Positions 5,159 to 13,262 of a stretch of DNA of 13,262 bases are shown in pieces. The translations under genes were made by a program, and so were the position numbers. Under the pieces are notes generated by a model, which was not told the DNA's origin, did no database searches, and saw only the letters and a list, made by a program, of their open reading frames with translations. The DNA is from JBGAMH01 sp044222045 (GTDB taxonomy: Bacteria; Eisenbacteria; RBG-16-71-46): positions 1 to 13,262 of the forward strand of contig JBGAOB010000113.1 of assembly GCA_044222045.1 (NCBI GenBank). Reading direction: 5' to 3'. Position 1 is the stretch's first letter; the number at the start of each line of letters is the position of its first letter.

Positions 5159-7918
5159 ATGCCCGGCCGTCCCGACTTCGCGAACCGAGCCAATGCCGAG
5201 AGCATCGAGCAGTTGTACGCACACTGGCGGGAGAACCCCGACTCGGTCCCCGAGAGCTGGCGACTCTTCTTCAGCGGAGTGGAGTTCGGCGAGCGTCGCG
5301 ACCCGTCGACCCCGGCCGGCTCGGGTGGCGTCTACGGCCTGGTGCAGGCGTACCGGGAGTTCGGCCACCTGGTCGCGAACCTCGACCCGCTCGGCGAGAA
5401 CAACTTCGATCACCCGTTCCTGGACCTGGCGAACTTCGGGCTCGGCGACGGGGACCTCGACCGGGACGCGGAGCCGGGGCCGTTCCGGGGCGAGTTCCGC
5501 GGCACGCTGCGCCAGTTGGTGAGCCGGCTGCGCCAGATCTACGGCGACACGCTGGCCGCCGAGTTCGTGGACATCTCCGACAAGGTCGAGCGCGACTGGA
5601 TCGAGGAGCAGCTCGAGGGCGCCCGCCCGTCGCTGTCGGCGTCCGACCGCATCCGCATCCTGCGTGGTCTGCTGACGGCCGACGCGTTCGAGCAGTTCCT
5701 GCATGCGCGCTACACGGGGCACAAGCGCTTCTCGCTCGAGGGTGGCGCCACGCTGATCCCGATGTTCGAGCACCTGATCGCCGAAGCGGGCGGGCTCGGC
5801 GTGACGCGGCTCACGATCGGCATGCCGCATCGCGGGCGGCTGAACTTCCTCGCGAACATCATGAAGAAGCCGCTGGAGATGATCTTCAGCGAGTTCGAGG
5901 CCAGCGCGGCGCCAGCCGAGGTGCAGGGCCACGGCGACGTGAAGTACCACCTGGGCTACACCAGTTCGCATCCGCTCGCCGACGGCCGCACGATCCAGCT
6001 GAACCTGCACTACAACCCGAGCCACCTGGAGTTCGTGAACCCGGTCGTGCTGGGCTCGATGCGCGCGCTGCAGGACGTGATGCAGGACGCCGCGCGCGAC
6101 CGCGGCATCCCGGTGCTGCTGCACGGCGACGCGGCGTTCGCGGGCGAGGGCATCGTGCCCGAGACGCTCGCGATGGCGCAGCTGCCGGCGCACGAGACCG
6201 GCGGCACGATCCACGTGATCGTGAACAACCAGGTGGGCTTCACCACGTCGCCGCACGACTCGCGCGCCACGCGCTATCCCACCGCCATCGCGCGCACGGT
6301 GGACGCGCCGGTGCTGCACGTGAACGGGGACGACCCCGAGGCGGCGATCCGCGCGATGTCGATCGCGCTCGCGTACCGCATGCGCTTCAAGAAGGACGTG
6401 TTCATCGACCTCGTGTGCTACCGCAAGCACGGCCACAACGAGATGGACGATCCCACGTTCACGCAGCCCGTGATGTACGCGAAGATCGCGAAGCACGTGC
6501 CGGCCGCGCGCCGCTACGCCGAGCGGCTCGTGGGCGAGCAGGTGCTGGACGCGGCGGCGCTCGAGAAGGTGGAGAAGGAGATCGAGACCACGCTGCGCGC
6601 CGCGCACGCGCGCGCCTCGGCCGCACCGCACACGCAGCCGTTGCGCGACACGCCGCGCGGACTGTGGCGCGGCCTCGACTGGGCCGGGCGCGACTGGACC
6701 TCCGACACCCGGGTGCCGCGCGCCACGCTGGAGCTGGCCCTGCACGGCATCACGAAGCTGCCCGAGGGCTTCCACGCGCATCGCAAGATCGCCGCGCTCG
6801 TGGCCGAGCGGCGGAAGATGTTCCTGGAGGACCGCATCGACTGGGGGCTCGGCGAGGCGCTCGCGTTCGGCACGCTGCTGCTGGAGGGCCGCGGCGTGCG
6901 GTTGACCGGGCAGGACGCCGGGCGCGGCACGTTCACGCACCGGCACGCCGCGGTGTACGACACCGAGAACGGTCGCCGCCACGTGGCGCTGCAGCACCTG
7001 GCGCCCGAGCAGGGGCGCTTCGAGGTGGTCGACACCATGCTCAGCGAGGCGGCGGTGCTCGGCTTCGAGTACGGCTACAGCACCACCGATCCGCACACGC
7101 TCGTGATCTGGGAAGCGCAGTTCGGCGATTTCGCGAACGTGGCGCAGGTGTACATGGACCAGTTCATCGCGAGCGGCGAGTCCAAGTGGGGCCGCATGTC
7201 GGGCATCACGCTGCTGCTGCCGCACGGCTACGAGGGGCAGGGCCCCGAACACTCCAGCGCGCGCCTCGAGCGGTTCCTGGAGCTGTGCGCCGACGACAAC
7301 ATGCAGGTGTGCAACCTGACCACCCCCGCGCAGCTGTTCCACGCCCTGCGCCGCCAGCTCCACCGCACGTTCCGCAAGCCGCTCGTCGTGATGAGCCCGA
7401 AGAGCCTGCTGCGCCACAAGGCGGCGATCTCGCCGGTGTCGGAGTTCGAGACCGGTACGTTCCAGCCCGTGCTGGACGACGCCACGGTGCGCGACCCGGG
7501 CGCGGTGCGTTCGGTGCTGATCGTGTCGGGCCGCTTCTCCTACACGCTGCTCGAAGCGCGCGCGGCCGTCCACCGCGAGGACGTGGCGATCGTGCGGCTG
7601 GAGCAGATGTACCCGTTCCCGGGCGAGGCCCTCGCGGCCGTGTTCGCGCGCTTCCCGAAGCTCGAGCGCGTGCGCTGGGTGCAGGAGGAGCCGTCCAACA
7701 TGGGCGCCTGGCGCCAGCTGCGTCACCGACTCGAAGCGGTGCTGCCCGCGGGCGCGCCGCTGGAGCTGGTCGCGCGTCGTTCGTCGCCGACGCCCGCCAG
7801 CGGTTTCTACGCCATGCACGTGCAGCAGGAGCAGTCGCTGCTGGCGCGCGCGTTCAGCGAAGGAGCGCTGCCGGCCCCCGAAGCCGAAGAGCGCGCCGCG
7901 GAAGGAGTCCGCCGATGA
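5159..7918 (+). CDS. sucA: 2-oxoglutarate dehydrogenase E1 component
   Basis: Thiamine-diphosphate-dependent E1 of the TCA-cycle complex: it decarboxylates 2-oxoglutarate and passes the succinyl group to the E2 lipoyl arm in the cytoplasm. At 919 residues it is the normal length. Landmarks: an N-terminal E2-binding helix (SIEQLYAHWRENPDSVPESW), HARYTGHKRFSLEGG, GMPHRGRLN at 221-229, KYHLG, HYNPSHLE, GDAAFAGEG at 323-331 and NNQVGFTT from 356 (cofactor and Mg site), YRKHGHNE from 421, GQDAGRGTFTHRHA from 584, and VQEEPSNMGAW from 841. Start: ATG at 5159 has GAGGA just upstream and matches the family N-terminus; an upstream ATG at 5057 would add a non-homologous leader. It ends in an ATGA overlap with sucB. 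The frame is free of interruptions, in contrast to the genes after it. Confidence 0.98.
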   Translation: MPGRPDFANRANAESIEQLYAHWRENPDSVPESWRLFFSGVEFGERRDPSTPAGSGGVYGLVQAYREFGHLVANLDPLGENNFDHPFLDLANFGLGDGDLDRDAEPGPFRGEFRGTLRQLVSRLRQIYGDTLAAEFVDISDKVERDWIEEQLEGARPSLSASDRIRILRGLLTADAFEQFLHARYTGHKRFSLEGGATLIPMFEHLIAEAGGLGVTRLTIGMPHRGRLNFLANIMKKPLEMIFSEFEASAAPAEVQGHGDVKYHLGYTSSHPLADGRTIQLNLHYNPSHLEFVNPVVLGSMRALQDVMQDAARDRGIPVLLHGDAAFAGEGIVPETLAMAQLPAHETGGTIHVIVNNQVGFTTSPHDSRATRYPTAIARTVDAPVLHVNGDDPEAAIRAMSIALAYRMRFKKDVFIDLVCYRKHGHNEMDDPTFTQPVMYAKIAKHVPAARRYAERLVGEQVLDAAALEKVEKEIETTLRAAHARASAAPHTQPLRDTPRGLWRGLDWAGRDWTSDTRVPRATLELALHGITKLPEGFHAHRKIAALVAERRKMFLEDRIDWGLGEALAFGTLLLEGRGVRLTGQDAGRGTFTHRHAAVYDTENGRRHVALQHLAPEQGRFEVVDTMLSEAAVLGFEYGYSTTDPHTLVIWEAQFGDFANVAQVYMDQFIASGESKWGRMSGITLLLPHGYEGQGPEHSSARLERFLELCADDNMQVCNLTTPAQLFHALRRQLHRTFRKPLVVMSPKSLLRHKAAISPVSEFETGTFQPVLDDATVRDPGAVRSVLIVSGRFSYTLLEARAAVHREDVAIVRLEQMYPFPGEALAAVFARFPKLERVRWVQEEPSNMGAWRQLRHRLEAVLPAGAPLELVARRSSPTPASGFYAMHVQQEQSLLARAFSEGALPAPEAEERAAEGVRR

Positions 7919-9177
7919 GCGTCACCGACATCCTGGTTCCCCGGCTCGCCGAGTCCATTTCGGAGGCCACGCTCGTGGAGTGGCTCAAGGCCGACGGCGC
8001 GAACGTCGCCACGGACGAACCCACGTCGCCCGAGATCGACAAGGCCGCCGTCGAGATCGTCGCCGATCAGCGGCGGGGTGCTGCGCGCGTACCGGCCGGA
8101 AGCCCGGCGAGACCGTACTCGTGGGCGACGTGCTCGGACGCGGACGGAGGGGCCGGCGTCCCGCCGGCGCCCGGCTGCCGTGTCCGCCGCGGGGCCGCCA
8201 TCCGCCGCCCACGCTCCGGCCGCTGCCACCGCCGCGCCCGGCACGCCGCCGGCCCCGACGTGCCGGTCCGCTCTCGCCCGCCGTGCGACGGCCTCGTCGA
8301 GGAGCACCAACTCCAGCCGAACTGATCGCCGCGACGGGGAAGGGCGGGCGTCTGCTCAAGGAGGACGTGCTCCGCACCCGAGCGCTCCGGCCGCCCCGAG
8401 CCCGACGCCGGCGCCTGCAGCGACGAGCCCGGGTCGGCCCCTCGCTCGCCGCCGCACCCGCGGTCGCGGCGAGCGCGTGGTGCCATGAACCGCATCCGGC
8501 TGCGCATCGCGGAGCGCCTCGTGCGCGCCCAGCAGACGGCGGCGATCCTCACCACGTTCAACGAAGTCGACATGTCGCGTGTGATGGAGACGCGGGCCCG
8601 CTTCAAGGACGCCTTCGAGAAGAAGCACGGCGTGCGCCTCGGCTTCATGAGCTTCTTCGCGCGGGCGTGCGTGCTCGCGATGCACGACGTGCCGGAGGTG
8701 AATGCGGAGATCCGCGGAACCGACATCGTGTACCACGAGCACATGTACCTGGGGATCGGCGGCGAGCACCGAGCGCGGCCTGGTGGTGCCGGTCGTGCGC
8801 AACGCCGACCTGCTGGACTTCGCCGCATCGAGCGCGAGATCGCCCGGCTCGCCGATCGTGGCGCGAGCTGGCATGCATCACGCCCGACGACCTCACGGGC
8901 GGCACGTCTACGATCACGAACGGCGGCGTCTTCGATCGCTGCTGAGCACGCCGATCCCGGAATCCTCCGCAGCGCGATCCTCGGCATGCACAAGATCGAG
9001 AAGCGTGCGGTGGTCGTCGACGACCAGGTCGTCGTCCGCCCGATGATGTACCTGGCGCTCTCGTACGATCACCGCCTCATCGACGGCGAGCAGGCCGTGA
9101 CGTTCCTCGTGCGCGTGAAGGAGCGCCTCGAGGATCCCGAACGACTGCTGCTCGCGGTTCGACGGCGGCGCGCATGA
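7915..9177 (+). CDS. sucB: Dihydrolipoamide succinyltransferase E2, read through many frame changes
   Basis: E2 core of the 2-oxoglutarate dehydrogenase complex, moving succinyl groups from E1 to CoA. The gene starts in an ATGA overlap with sucA, with AAGGAG at 7902-7907. Piecing frames together gives: a lipoyl domain (ILVPRLAESISEATLVEWLK, then EIDKAAVEI with the lipoyl Lys, KPGETVLVGDVLGR), an Ala/Pro linker, the E3-binding domain (GPLSPAVRR, LVEEHQLQP, ELIAATGKGGRLLKEDVL), a second Ala/Pro linker, and the catalytic domain (NRIRLRIAERLVRAQQTAA, STERGLVVPVVRNADLL, DDLTGGTSTITNGGVF, SYDHRLIDGEQAVTFL with the active His). Frame changes lie near 8070, 8080-8105, 8142, 8285, 8320, 8390, 8485, 8765, 8820, 8870, 8940 and 8970. 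The nominal length of about 420 residues is normal. As written the DNA cannot yield the full protein; I infer consensus errors. A pyruvate-type E2 is less likely beside sucA. Confidence 0.93.
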
Positions 9178-10556
9178 GCGACACACCCTTCGATCTCGTC
9201 GTCATCGGCCTCGGCCCCGGCGGGTACGTGGCCGCGATCCGCGCCGCGCAGCTCGGGCTGAAGGTCGCGTGCGTCGAGAAGTACCCCTCGTGGGGCGGCA
9301 CGTGCCTGAACGTCGGGTGCATCCCGAGCAAGGCGCTGCTGGATTCGAGCGAGCACTACGAGTTCGCGCGCCACGCGCTTGCGCTGCACGGCGTGAAGGC
9401 GTCGGACGTGGAACTGGACCTGCCGACGATGCTCGCGCGCAAGACCGCGGTGCGCGACCACACGCGGCGTCGACGGTCTGTTCCAGAAGAACAGGTCACC
9501 GGCGTGCACGGCACGGCGCGCATCGTGTCGGCGGGAGAGGTCGAGTGGGGAGGGCGGCTGCGCGGCTGCGCACGCACCGCATCCTGATCGCCACCGGCAG
9601 CAAGCCCGCGAAGCTGCCCGGCATCGCGTTCGACGACCGGCGCATCGTGCACAGCACCGCCGCGCTGTCGCTTCCCGAGGTGCCGAAGCGCCTGGTCGTG
9701 ATCGGCGCCGGGGCGATCGGCCTGGAACTGGGCTCGGTGTGGCGGCGGCTCGGCGCCGAAGTGCTCGTGCTGGAGTTCATGGATCGCATCGTGCCCGGCA
9801 TGGACGCGGGCAGCGGCAAGCTGCTGCAGCGCGCGCTCGAGCGCCAGGGCATGAAGTTCCGCTTCGGCTGCTCGGCGAAGTCGGCGCGCGTCGAGGGCGA
9901 CACCGTGCACGTGGAGGTCGTCCAGGGCGAAGCCACGAGCACGGAAACCTGCGACGTGCTGCTGGTGGCGGTCGGCCGCCGCCCGTACACCGAAGGGCTC
10001 GGCGCCGCCGAGGCGGGCGTGAAGCTCGACGCGCGCGGCCGCATCGAGGTGGACGCGCACGGGCGGACGAACGTGGACGGCATCTGGGCGATCGGCGACG
10101 TGATCGCCGGCCCGATGCTCGCGCACAAGGCCGAGGAAGAGGGCGTCGCGGTGGTCGAGCGCATGGCCGGCGTCGCCGGCCACGTGAACTACGACGCGAT
10201 CCCGAACGTGGTCTACACGTGGCCGGAGCTGGCCTCGGTGGGGCTGTCCGAGGAGGACGCGGGGCGCGGGCTCGAGATGGCGGTGGCGTATTTCCGTTCC
10301 TCGCGAACGGCCGGGCGAAGGCGATGGGCGAGAAGGACGGCCAGGTGAAGCTCGTGGCCGACGCGAAGACCGACCGCCTGCTCGGCGCGCACATCGTGGG
10401 CCGCACGCGAGCGCGCTGATCGCCGAACTGGTGCTGGCGCTCGAGTACGGCGCGAGCGCCGAAGACGTGGCGCGCACGATCCACGCGCATCCGACGCTGC
10501 CCGAGGCGGTGAAGGAAGCCGCTCTCGCCGTGTCGAAGCGCGCCCTCCACATCTAG
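9174..10556 (+). CDS. lpd: Dihydrolipoamide dehydrogenase E3, frameshifted
   Basis: FAD flavoprotein that reoxidises the E2 dihydrolipoyl group with NAD+. It starts in an ATGA overlap with sucB. Visible: FAD-binding GLGPGG (12-17), redox disulfide C44/C49 in GGTCLNVGCIPSK, ATGSKP, NAD-binding VVIGAGAIGLELGSVW, WAIGDVIAGPMLAHKAEEEG, YTWPELASVGLSEEDA, and the dimer-interface catalytic pair in HAHPTLPE near the C-terminus. The nominal span of about 460 codons fits the family. Frame changes occur near 9466 (two bases lost), 9493 (one lost; GVDGLFQKN restores the family sequence between these), 9550, 10295 (FPFLANGRAKAMGE resumes) and 10408 (SALIAELVLALEYG resumes). All key residues persist, so the gene is probably intact in the organism. 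Its place after sucB suggests an E3 dedicated to this complex. Confidence 0.95.
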
Positions 10557-10589
10557 CGGCGGGCCGCGCGGGCGGGGCCGGCCCTCGTC

Positions 10590-10610
10590 CGGGCCGTGCG
10601 AGGCGGCCCG
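10590..10610 (+). terminator. Candidate terminator after sucA-sucB-lpd
   Basis: CGGGCCG, loop TGCGAGG, CGGCCCG: a perfect 7-bp GC stem starting 34 bases after the lpd stop. It has no U-run behind it (TCGGGCGGGCGATTTC), so termination by this hairpin alone is uncertain. Confidence 0.35.
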
Positions 10611-10704
10611 TCGGGCGGGCGATTTCACCCGGTCCGGACGCGCTTCCGTTGCCCGCAGGGGGCGCCCCGCGTTCCGGATCGCCAGCTCGGTCATTCCCGA
10701 TGGG

Positions 10705-10753
10705 CCACGCCTCGTGGGGCGTGGGGAAAATAGTCCTGCCGGGCCTGCAGGAC
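10705..10753. repeat. Two adjacent perfect stem-loops
   Basis: First stem: CCACGCC (10705-10711), 6-base loop, GGCGTGG (10718-10724). Second stem: GTCCTGC (10733-10739), 7-base loop, GCAGGAC (10747-10753). Only eight bases (GGAAAATA) separate them. They lie about 155-200 bases before the DUF4114 start. Neither has a U-run. They could be a structured leader RNA, a terminator pair or operator-like inverted repeats. Confidence 0.5.
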
Positions 10754-10907
10754 GCCTGCTGGACTCTATTCCACGTCAGTCGGGTCAATGTAGAGAACAT
10801 CAGTCGCGCCAGCGCCTCCCCATCCCCCCTTTGCGGGAGGACGACCGGCGGCGGCTGCCCCGGCCACCCACACAGACAGCTTGCGCTGCACCGAGGAGAA
10901 TCTTTTC

Positions 10908-11674
10908 ATGAGGTGGATACTGCTGCGTCGTTCCGCGACCATGACGCTCGCCGCGCCGATGACGGTGGCTCACGCCGTCTCGCCGGTGAACGTCGTGTTC
11001 GGCAACACCTGGGACCCGCCGTCGACCCGGCTCCAGAACATCGTGGACTCGTACATCGGCGTCCCGGGTGCCATCACCGTGACCACCGACTACGTCGGCG
11101 CCCACGCGGGCGATCTCGACCTCGTGGTTCTGGGTCGACAACAAGGTCTCCGCGCTGCTCGTCTCCGAGGTCGCCGGCGCCGCGAACAACCAGCTCGGCT
11201 GGTACATCGAGGGCGCGGCCGAATCCTCACCGTGATCGACGTGGACGACGGCCTGATCTTCGACGGACCCAACGGCCCCGGCAGTTCGGTCGTCGTGGTG
11301 TTCCCGAACGGCGCGAAGAAGTTCGGCTTCTGGCTGAACCCGAACGGCCCGTACTCCTCGCTGAACGCGCCGGAGCCCGAGAAGTTCTTCACGAACCGCA
11401 CGTACAACGACCTCGGCGCCAGCGGCGTCGGCGCGCTGCACGCTCCGTTCGACGGCGACGTGCAGGCGCTGGTGTTCGACGTGTCGCAGTGGAAGGGCCT
11501 GCGAACACGTGGCTCGTCTGCTTCGAGGACATCGACAGCGGCGCGCCGGTGACGCCCTGCTGCTCGGGCACCGACAACGATTTCAACGACATGGTCTTCG
11601 AGGTCAAGGCGCTCGGCGCCACGCCCACGCAGACACTCACCTTCGGTCAGATCAAGAGCATCTACCGCAACTGA
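10908..11674 (+). CDS. Secreted DUF4114-domain protein, frameshifted
   Basis: Start: ATG at 10908 with AGGAGA eight bases upstream. The N-terminus MRWILLRRSATMTLAAPMTVAHA looks like a Sec signal peptide with cleavage after AHA, so the product is probably exported. The mature part is rich in Asp, Asn, Gly and Val and contains FDGPNGPGSSVVVVFP, FGFWLNPNGPYSS and, near the end, FEDIDSG and SGTDNDFNDMVFEVKAL, the hallmark of DUF4114, an extracellular beta-domain with likely Ca-binding Asp residues. It ends in FGQIKSIYRN with no PEP-CTERM or other anchor in view. Frame changes near 11124 (two bases), 11222 (one) and 11505 (one) divide it into four pieces that join into about 256 residues. No function is established. 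Its hairpin-flanked spacers suggest a single-gene transcript. Confidence 0.8.
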
Positions 11675-11683
11675 TCACGCTCC

Positions 11684-11719
11684 CCAGCGGGCGCCCGGCC
11701 CCCGGTACGGGGCGCCTGG
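11684..11719 (+). terminator. Candidate terminator after the DUF4114 gene
   Basis: Ten bases after the stop, CCAG-(CGG bulge)-GCGCCC can pair with GGGCGC-CTGG across a 13-base loop. The stem is strong, but a bulge and the missing U-run keep this tentative; the surrounding sequence may also contain errors. Confidence 0.33.
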
Positions 11720-11797
11720 CGTTCCGGCCTCGCGGCGCGCGTCGCGCCGCCGACCGCCGTCGCTCGGCGATCCTGCCGCCCGGCCATCTTGCCCACC

Positions 11798-12675
11798 ATG
11801 ACCCTTGACCCATCCTCGGTGACTGGACGCTCCACACGACGGCGGCGATGACCGGCTACCTGTGGCTGGACGGGGGCGCCATGATGTTCGGTCGGTGCCG
11901 AAGCCGCTCTGGAGCCGCACGAACCCGCCCGACGAGCGCAACCGCATCCGGCTGGCCATGCGCTGCCTGCTCGTGGAGGGCCACGGCCGCGTCGTGCTGG
12001 TGGACGTGGGGCTCGGCGAGAAGAACGACGCGAGTTCCGCGACATCTTCCGCGTGGAGGAGGGGCATTCTGCTGGAAGCCGCGCTCGCCGCGGCAGGCCG
12101 CTCGCTCGCGGACGTGACCGACGTGGTGCTCACGCACCTGCACTTCGACCACGCGGGCGGCGCGACGCGGCGCGACGGTGACCGGCTCGTGCCCACGGTG
12201 CCGCACGCGACGCACTGGGTGCAGCGCCGCAACCTCGAGAACGCGCGCCAGCCGAACGCGCGCGAGCGTGCATCGTACCTGCCGGAGAACTTCGAGCCGC
12301 TCGCGGAGGCGGGCGTGCTCGGCCTGTGGGACGGCGTCACCGAACCCTGGCCCGGCTTCGAGGTGGTGCCCGTGCACGGGCACACGCGCGGCCAGCAGGT
12401 GGTGCGCGTCACGGGCGGAGGCCGCGCCGCGTGGTTCCTCACCGACGTCGTGCCGACCGCCGCGCACGTGCGCGTGCCCTACGTGATGGGCTACGACGTC
12501 GCGGCCATCGAGACGATGACCGAGAAGCGCGAGCTCCTCGCGCGCGCCGCATCCGAGCGCGCGTGGGTGGTGCTCGAACACGATCCCGATGTCGCGCTGG
12601 CGCGCCCGGAGGCGGTCGGCGACGACTTCGCGTGGCCGAGCGCGTCGACGCCTCGTCCACCGCGGAGGTCACCCC
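11798..12675 (+). CDS. MBL-fold metallo-hydrolase, frameshifted
   Basis: Restored across frames, the protein begins MTLDP, ILGDWTLHTTAAMTGYLWLD, GGAMMFG, SVPKPLWSRTNPPDERNRI, CLLVEGHGRVVLVDVGLGE, FRDIFRVEEGHS, LLEAALAAAGRSLADV. It then carries the zinc-binding motif THLHFDHAGG (12132-12161), HGHTRGQQ, the bridging Asp in FLTDVVP and the last His in VLEHDPD. This is the family of lactonase-like or quorum-quenching-like metallo-beta-lactamase-fold hydrolases; the substrate cannot be told. Frame changes fall near 11813, 11892, 12032 and 12070, and probably near 12631, where another frame gives VAERVDASSTAEVTP as a more natural C-terminus. The ATG at 11798 lacks a clear ribosome site, so the start is uncertain. 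In the sequence as written its frame runs straight into the DedA gene, which I regard as an artefact. Confidence 0.85.
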
Positions 12676-12680
12676 GAGGA

Positions 12681-13262
12681 GTGTTCCACCAGTTCTTCGC
12701 GACCTGGATGCAGCTCACGCTCGACTGGGGCTACGCCGGCGTGTTCCTGATGATGGCCGTCGAGTCCACGGTCTTCCCGCTGCCGAGCGAGGTGATCGTG
12801 CCGCCCGCGGCGTACTGGGCGCAGCAGGGGCACCTGTCGTTCTGGGGCGTGGTGCTGGCGTCCACGTTCGGCTCGTGGTTCGGTTCGTCGCTCTCGTACG
12901 CGTTCGCGGCCTGGGTCGGGCGGCCGGTGATCCTGAAATACGGCAAGTTCTTCTTCGTGCCCGAGAAGAAGTGGCTGCTCGCCGAGGGCTGGATCCTGCG
13001 CTACTCGGCCGTCGGCGTGTTCTTCGCCCGCCTGCTGCCCGTGGTGCGCCACCTCGTGTCGCTGCCGGCCGGCGCCGCGAAGATGAACTACCGCACGTTC
13101 TCGCTCATGACGCTGCTCGGCTCGTTCGTGTGGTCGGTCGTGCTCGCGTGGTTCGGCGCCAAGGTGCTCGGCGGCGAGCCGCGCCTGATGCAGGACCCGG
13201 ACGCGCTCGTGCACGTGCTCAAGGCCAAGCTCCTCTGGATCGTGGCCGCGGCGGCGCTGATG
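12681..13262 (+). CDS. DedA-family membrane protein (3' end beyond window)
   Basis: A DedA/SNARE-associated (VTT) family inner-membrane protein; members are linked to membrane homeostasis and lipid-carrier flipping. Seen: WGYAGVFLMMAVESTVFPLPSE, with the family's conserved acidic and Pro residues, then hydrophobic segments VVLASTFGSWFGSSLSYAFA, the diagnostic FFARLLPVVRHLVSLPAGAAKM with its conserved Arg residues, and LMTLLGSFVWSVVLAWFG. The 194 codons visible are near the family's usual ~200, so only a few residues are missing at the 3' edge. Start: GTG at 12681 is my choice, with GGAGGT at 12664-12669 and GAGGAG abutting it; ATG at 12708 is an alternative. The true start may have been altered, since errors occur just upstream. 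Within the gene the frame is clean. Confidence 0.92.
   Translation, partial: MFHQFFATWMQLTLDWGYAGVFLMMAVESTVFPLPSEVIVPPAAYWAQQGHLSFWGVVLASTFGSWFGSSLSYAFAAWVGRPVILKYGKFFFVPEKKWLLAEGWILRYSAVGVFFARLLPVVRHLVSLPAGAAKMNYRTFSLMTLLGSFVWSVVLAWFGAKVLGGEPRLMQDPDALVHVLKAKLLWIVAAAALM

Larger units (their letters stand above)
10557..10907. other. Intergenic region between lpd and the DUF4114 gene
   Basis: About 350 bases with no convincing gene. It holds a GC hairpin after lpd (10590-10610), two close stem-loops (10705-10724 and 10733-10753), then a stretch at 10755-10800 that is less GC-rich than the surroundings and may contain a promoter; I cannot place -35 and -10 boxes reliably (TTCCAC, 16 bases, TAGAGA is the best I see). 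The ribosome site AGGAGA at 10894-10899 serves the DUF4114 gene. Confidence 0.5.

Noticed and set aside
4636..5205. Open frames on both strands of the pilin-sucA spacer
   Set aside because: Low-complexity translations, no motif, no ribosome site, overlapping one another; typical chance frames in GC-rich DNA.
5060..7819. 919-residue open frame antisense to sucA
   Set aside because: It mirrors sucA codons in GC-rich DNA: rich in Arg, His, Val and Leu, with no motifs and no ribosome site. sucA itself is unmistakable.
8070..10410. sucB and lpd as true pseudogenes or users of programmed frameshifting
   Set aside because: There are too many shifts, no slippery-site pattern, and all active-site motifs are preserved; the same pattern continues in unrelated neighbouring genes.

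Overview
The window is very GC-rich bacterial DNA with strong G/C preference at third codon positions and tight, overlapping genes. Together with a minor-pilin operon and an E1-E2-E3 2-oxoglutarate dehydrogenase operon, this suggests a free-living Gram-negative-type bacterium. A little-cultured high-GC phylum (Gemmatimonadota, Eisenbacteria or Myxococcota-like) is my guess; nothing in the window fixes the taxon. I see no tRNA, rRNA, CRISPR array, transposase or phage gene.

Layout. (1) 1-774, plus strand: the last codons of an unknown gene, then a complete NodB-family polysaccharide deacetylase that starts at a TTG overlapping the upstream stop. (2) 593-4523, minus strand: a type IV pilus minor-pilin operon in the order GspH/FimT, PilV, PilW, PilX-DUF4900, followed by a possible small membrane protein. 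A sigma-54-type promoter (4564-4578) lies just upstream of the first gene, and a GC hairpin with a UUCG loop (798-819) may end the transcript. (3) 4524-5158: a long divergent intergenic region without a convincing gene. (4) 5159-10556, plus strand: sucA-sucB-lpd, joined by ATGA overlaps, encoding the whole 2-oxoglutarate dehydrogenase complex of the TCA cycle. (5) 10557-10907: an intergenic region with three perfect-stem hairpins. (6) 10908-11674: a secreted DUF4114 protein. (7) 11798-about 12675: an MBL-fold hydrolase. (8) 12681 to the window end: a DedA-family membrane protein, cut by the window edge.

The main oddity is data quality or gene state. From about 8.07 to 12.68 kb every gene (sucB, lpd, DUF4114, MBL) is broken by many frame changes, while the large genes on both sides read cleanly. 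Nearly all the changes fit losses of one or two bases, and every active-site motif survives in one frame or another. I read this as a patch of uncorrected consensus errors in intact genes, not as gene decay, and I annotate those genes over their full restored spans.

The pilus and TCA operons are divergent and look functionally unrelated. I found no clear new defence or mobile system. The most biologically unusual items are the 551-residue PilX-DUF4900 pilin-like protein with its small downstream partner, the sigma-54 site that controls them, and the stem-loop cluster ahead of the DUF4114 gene.
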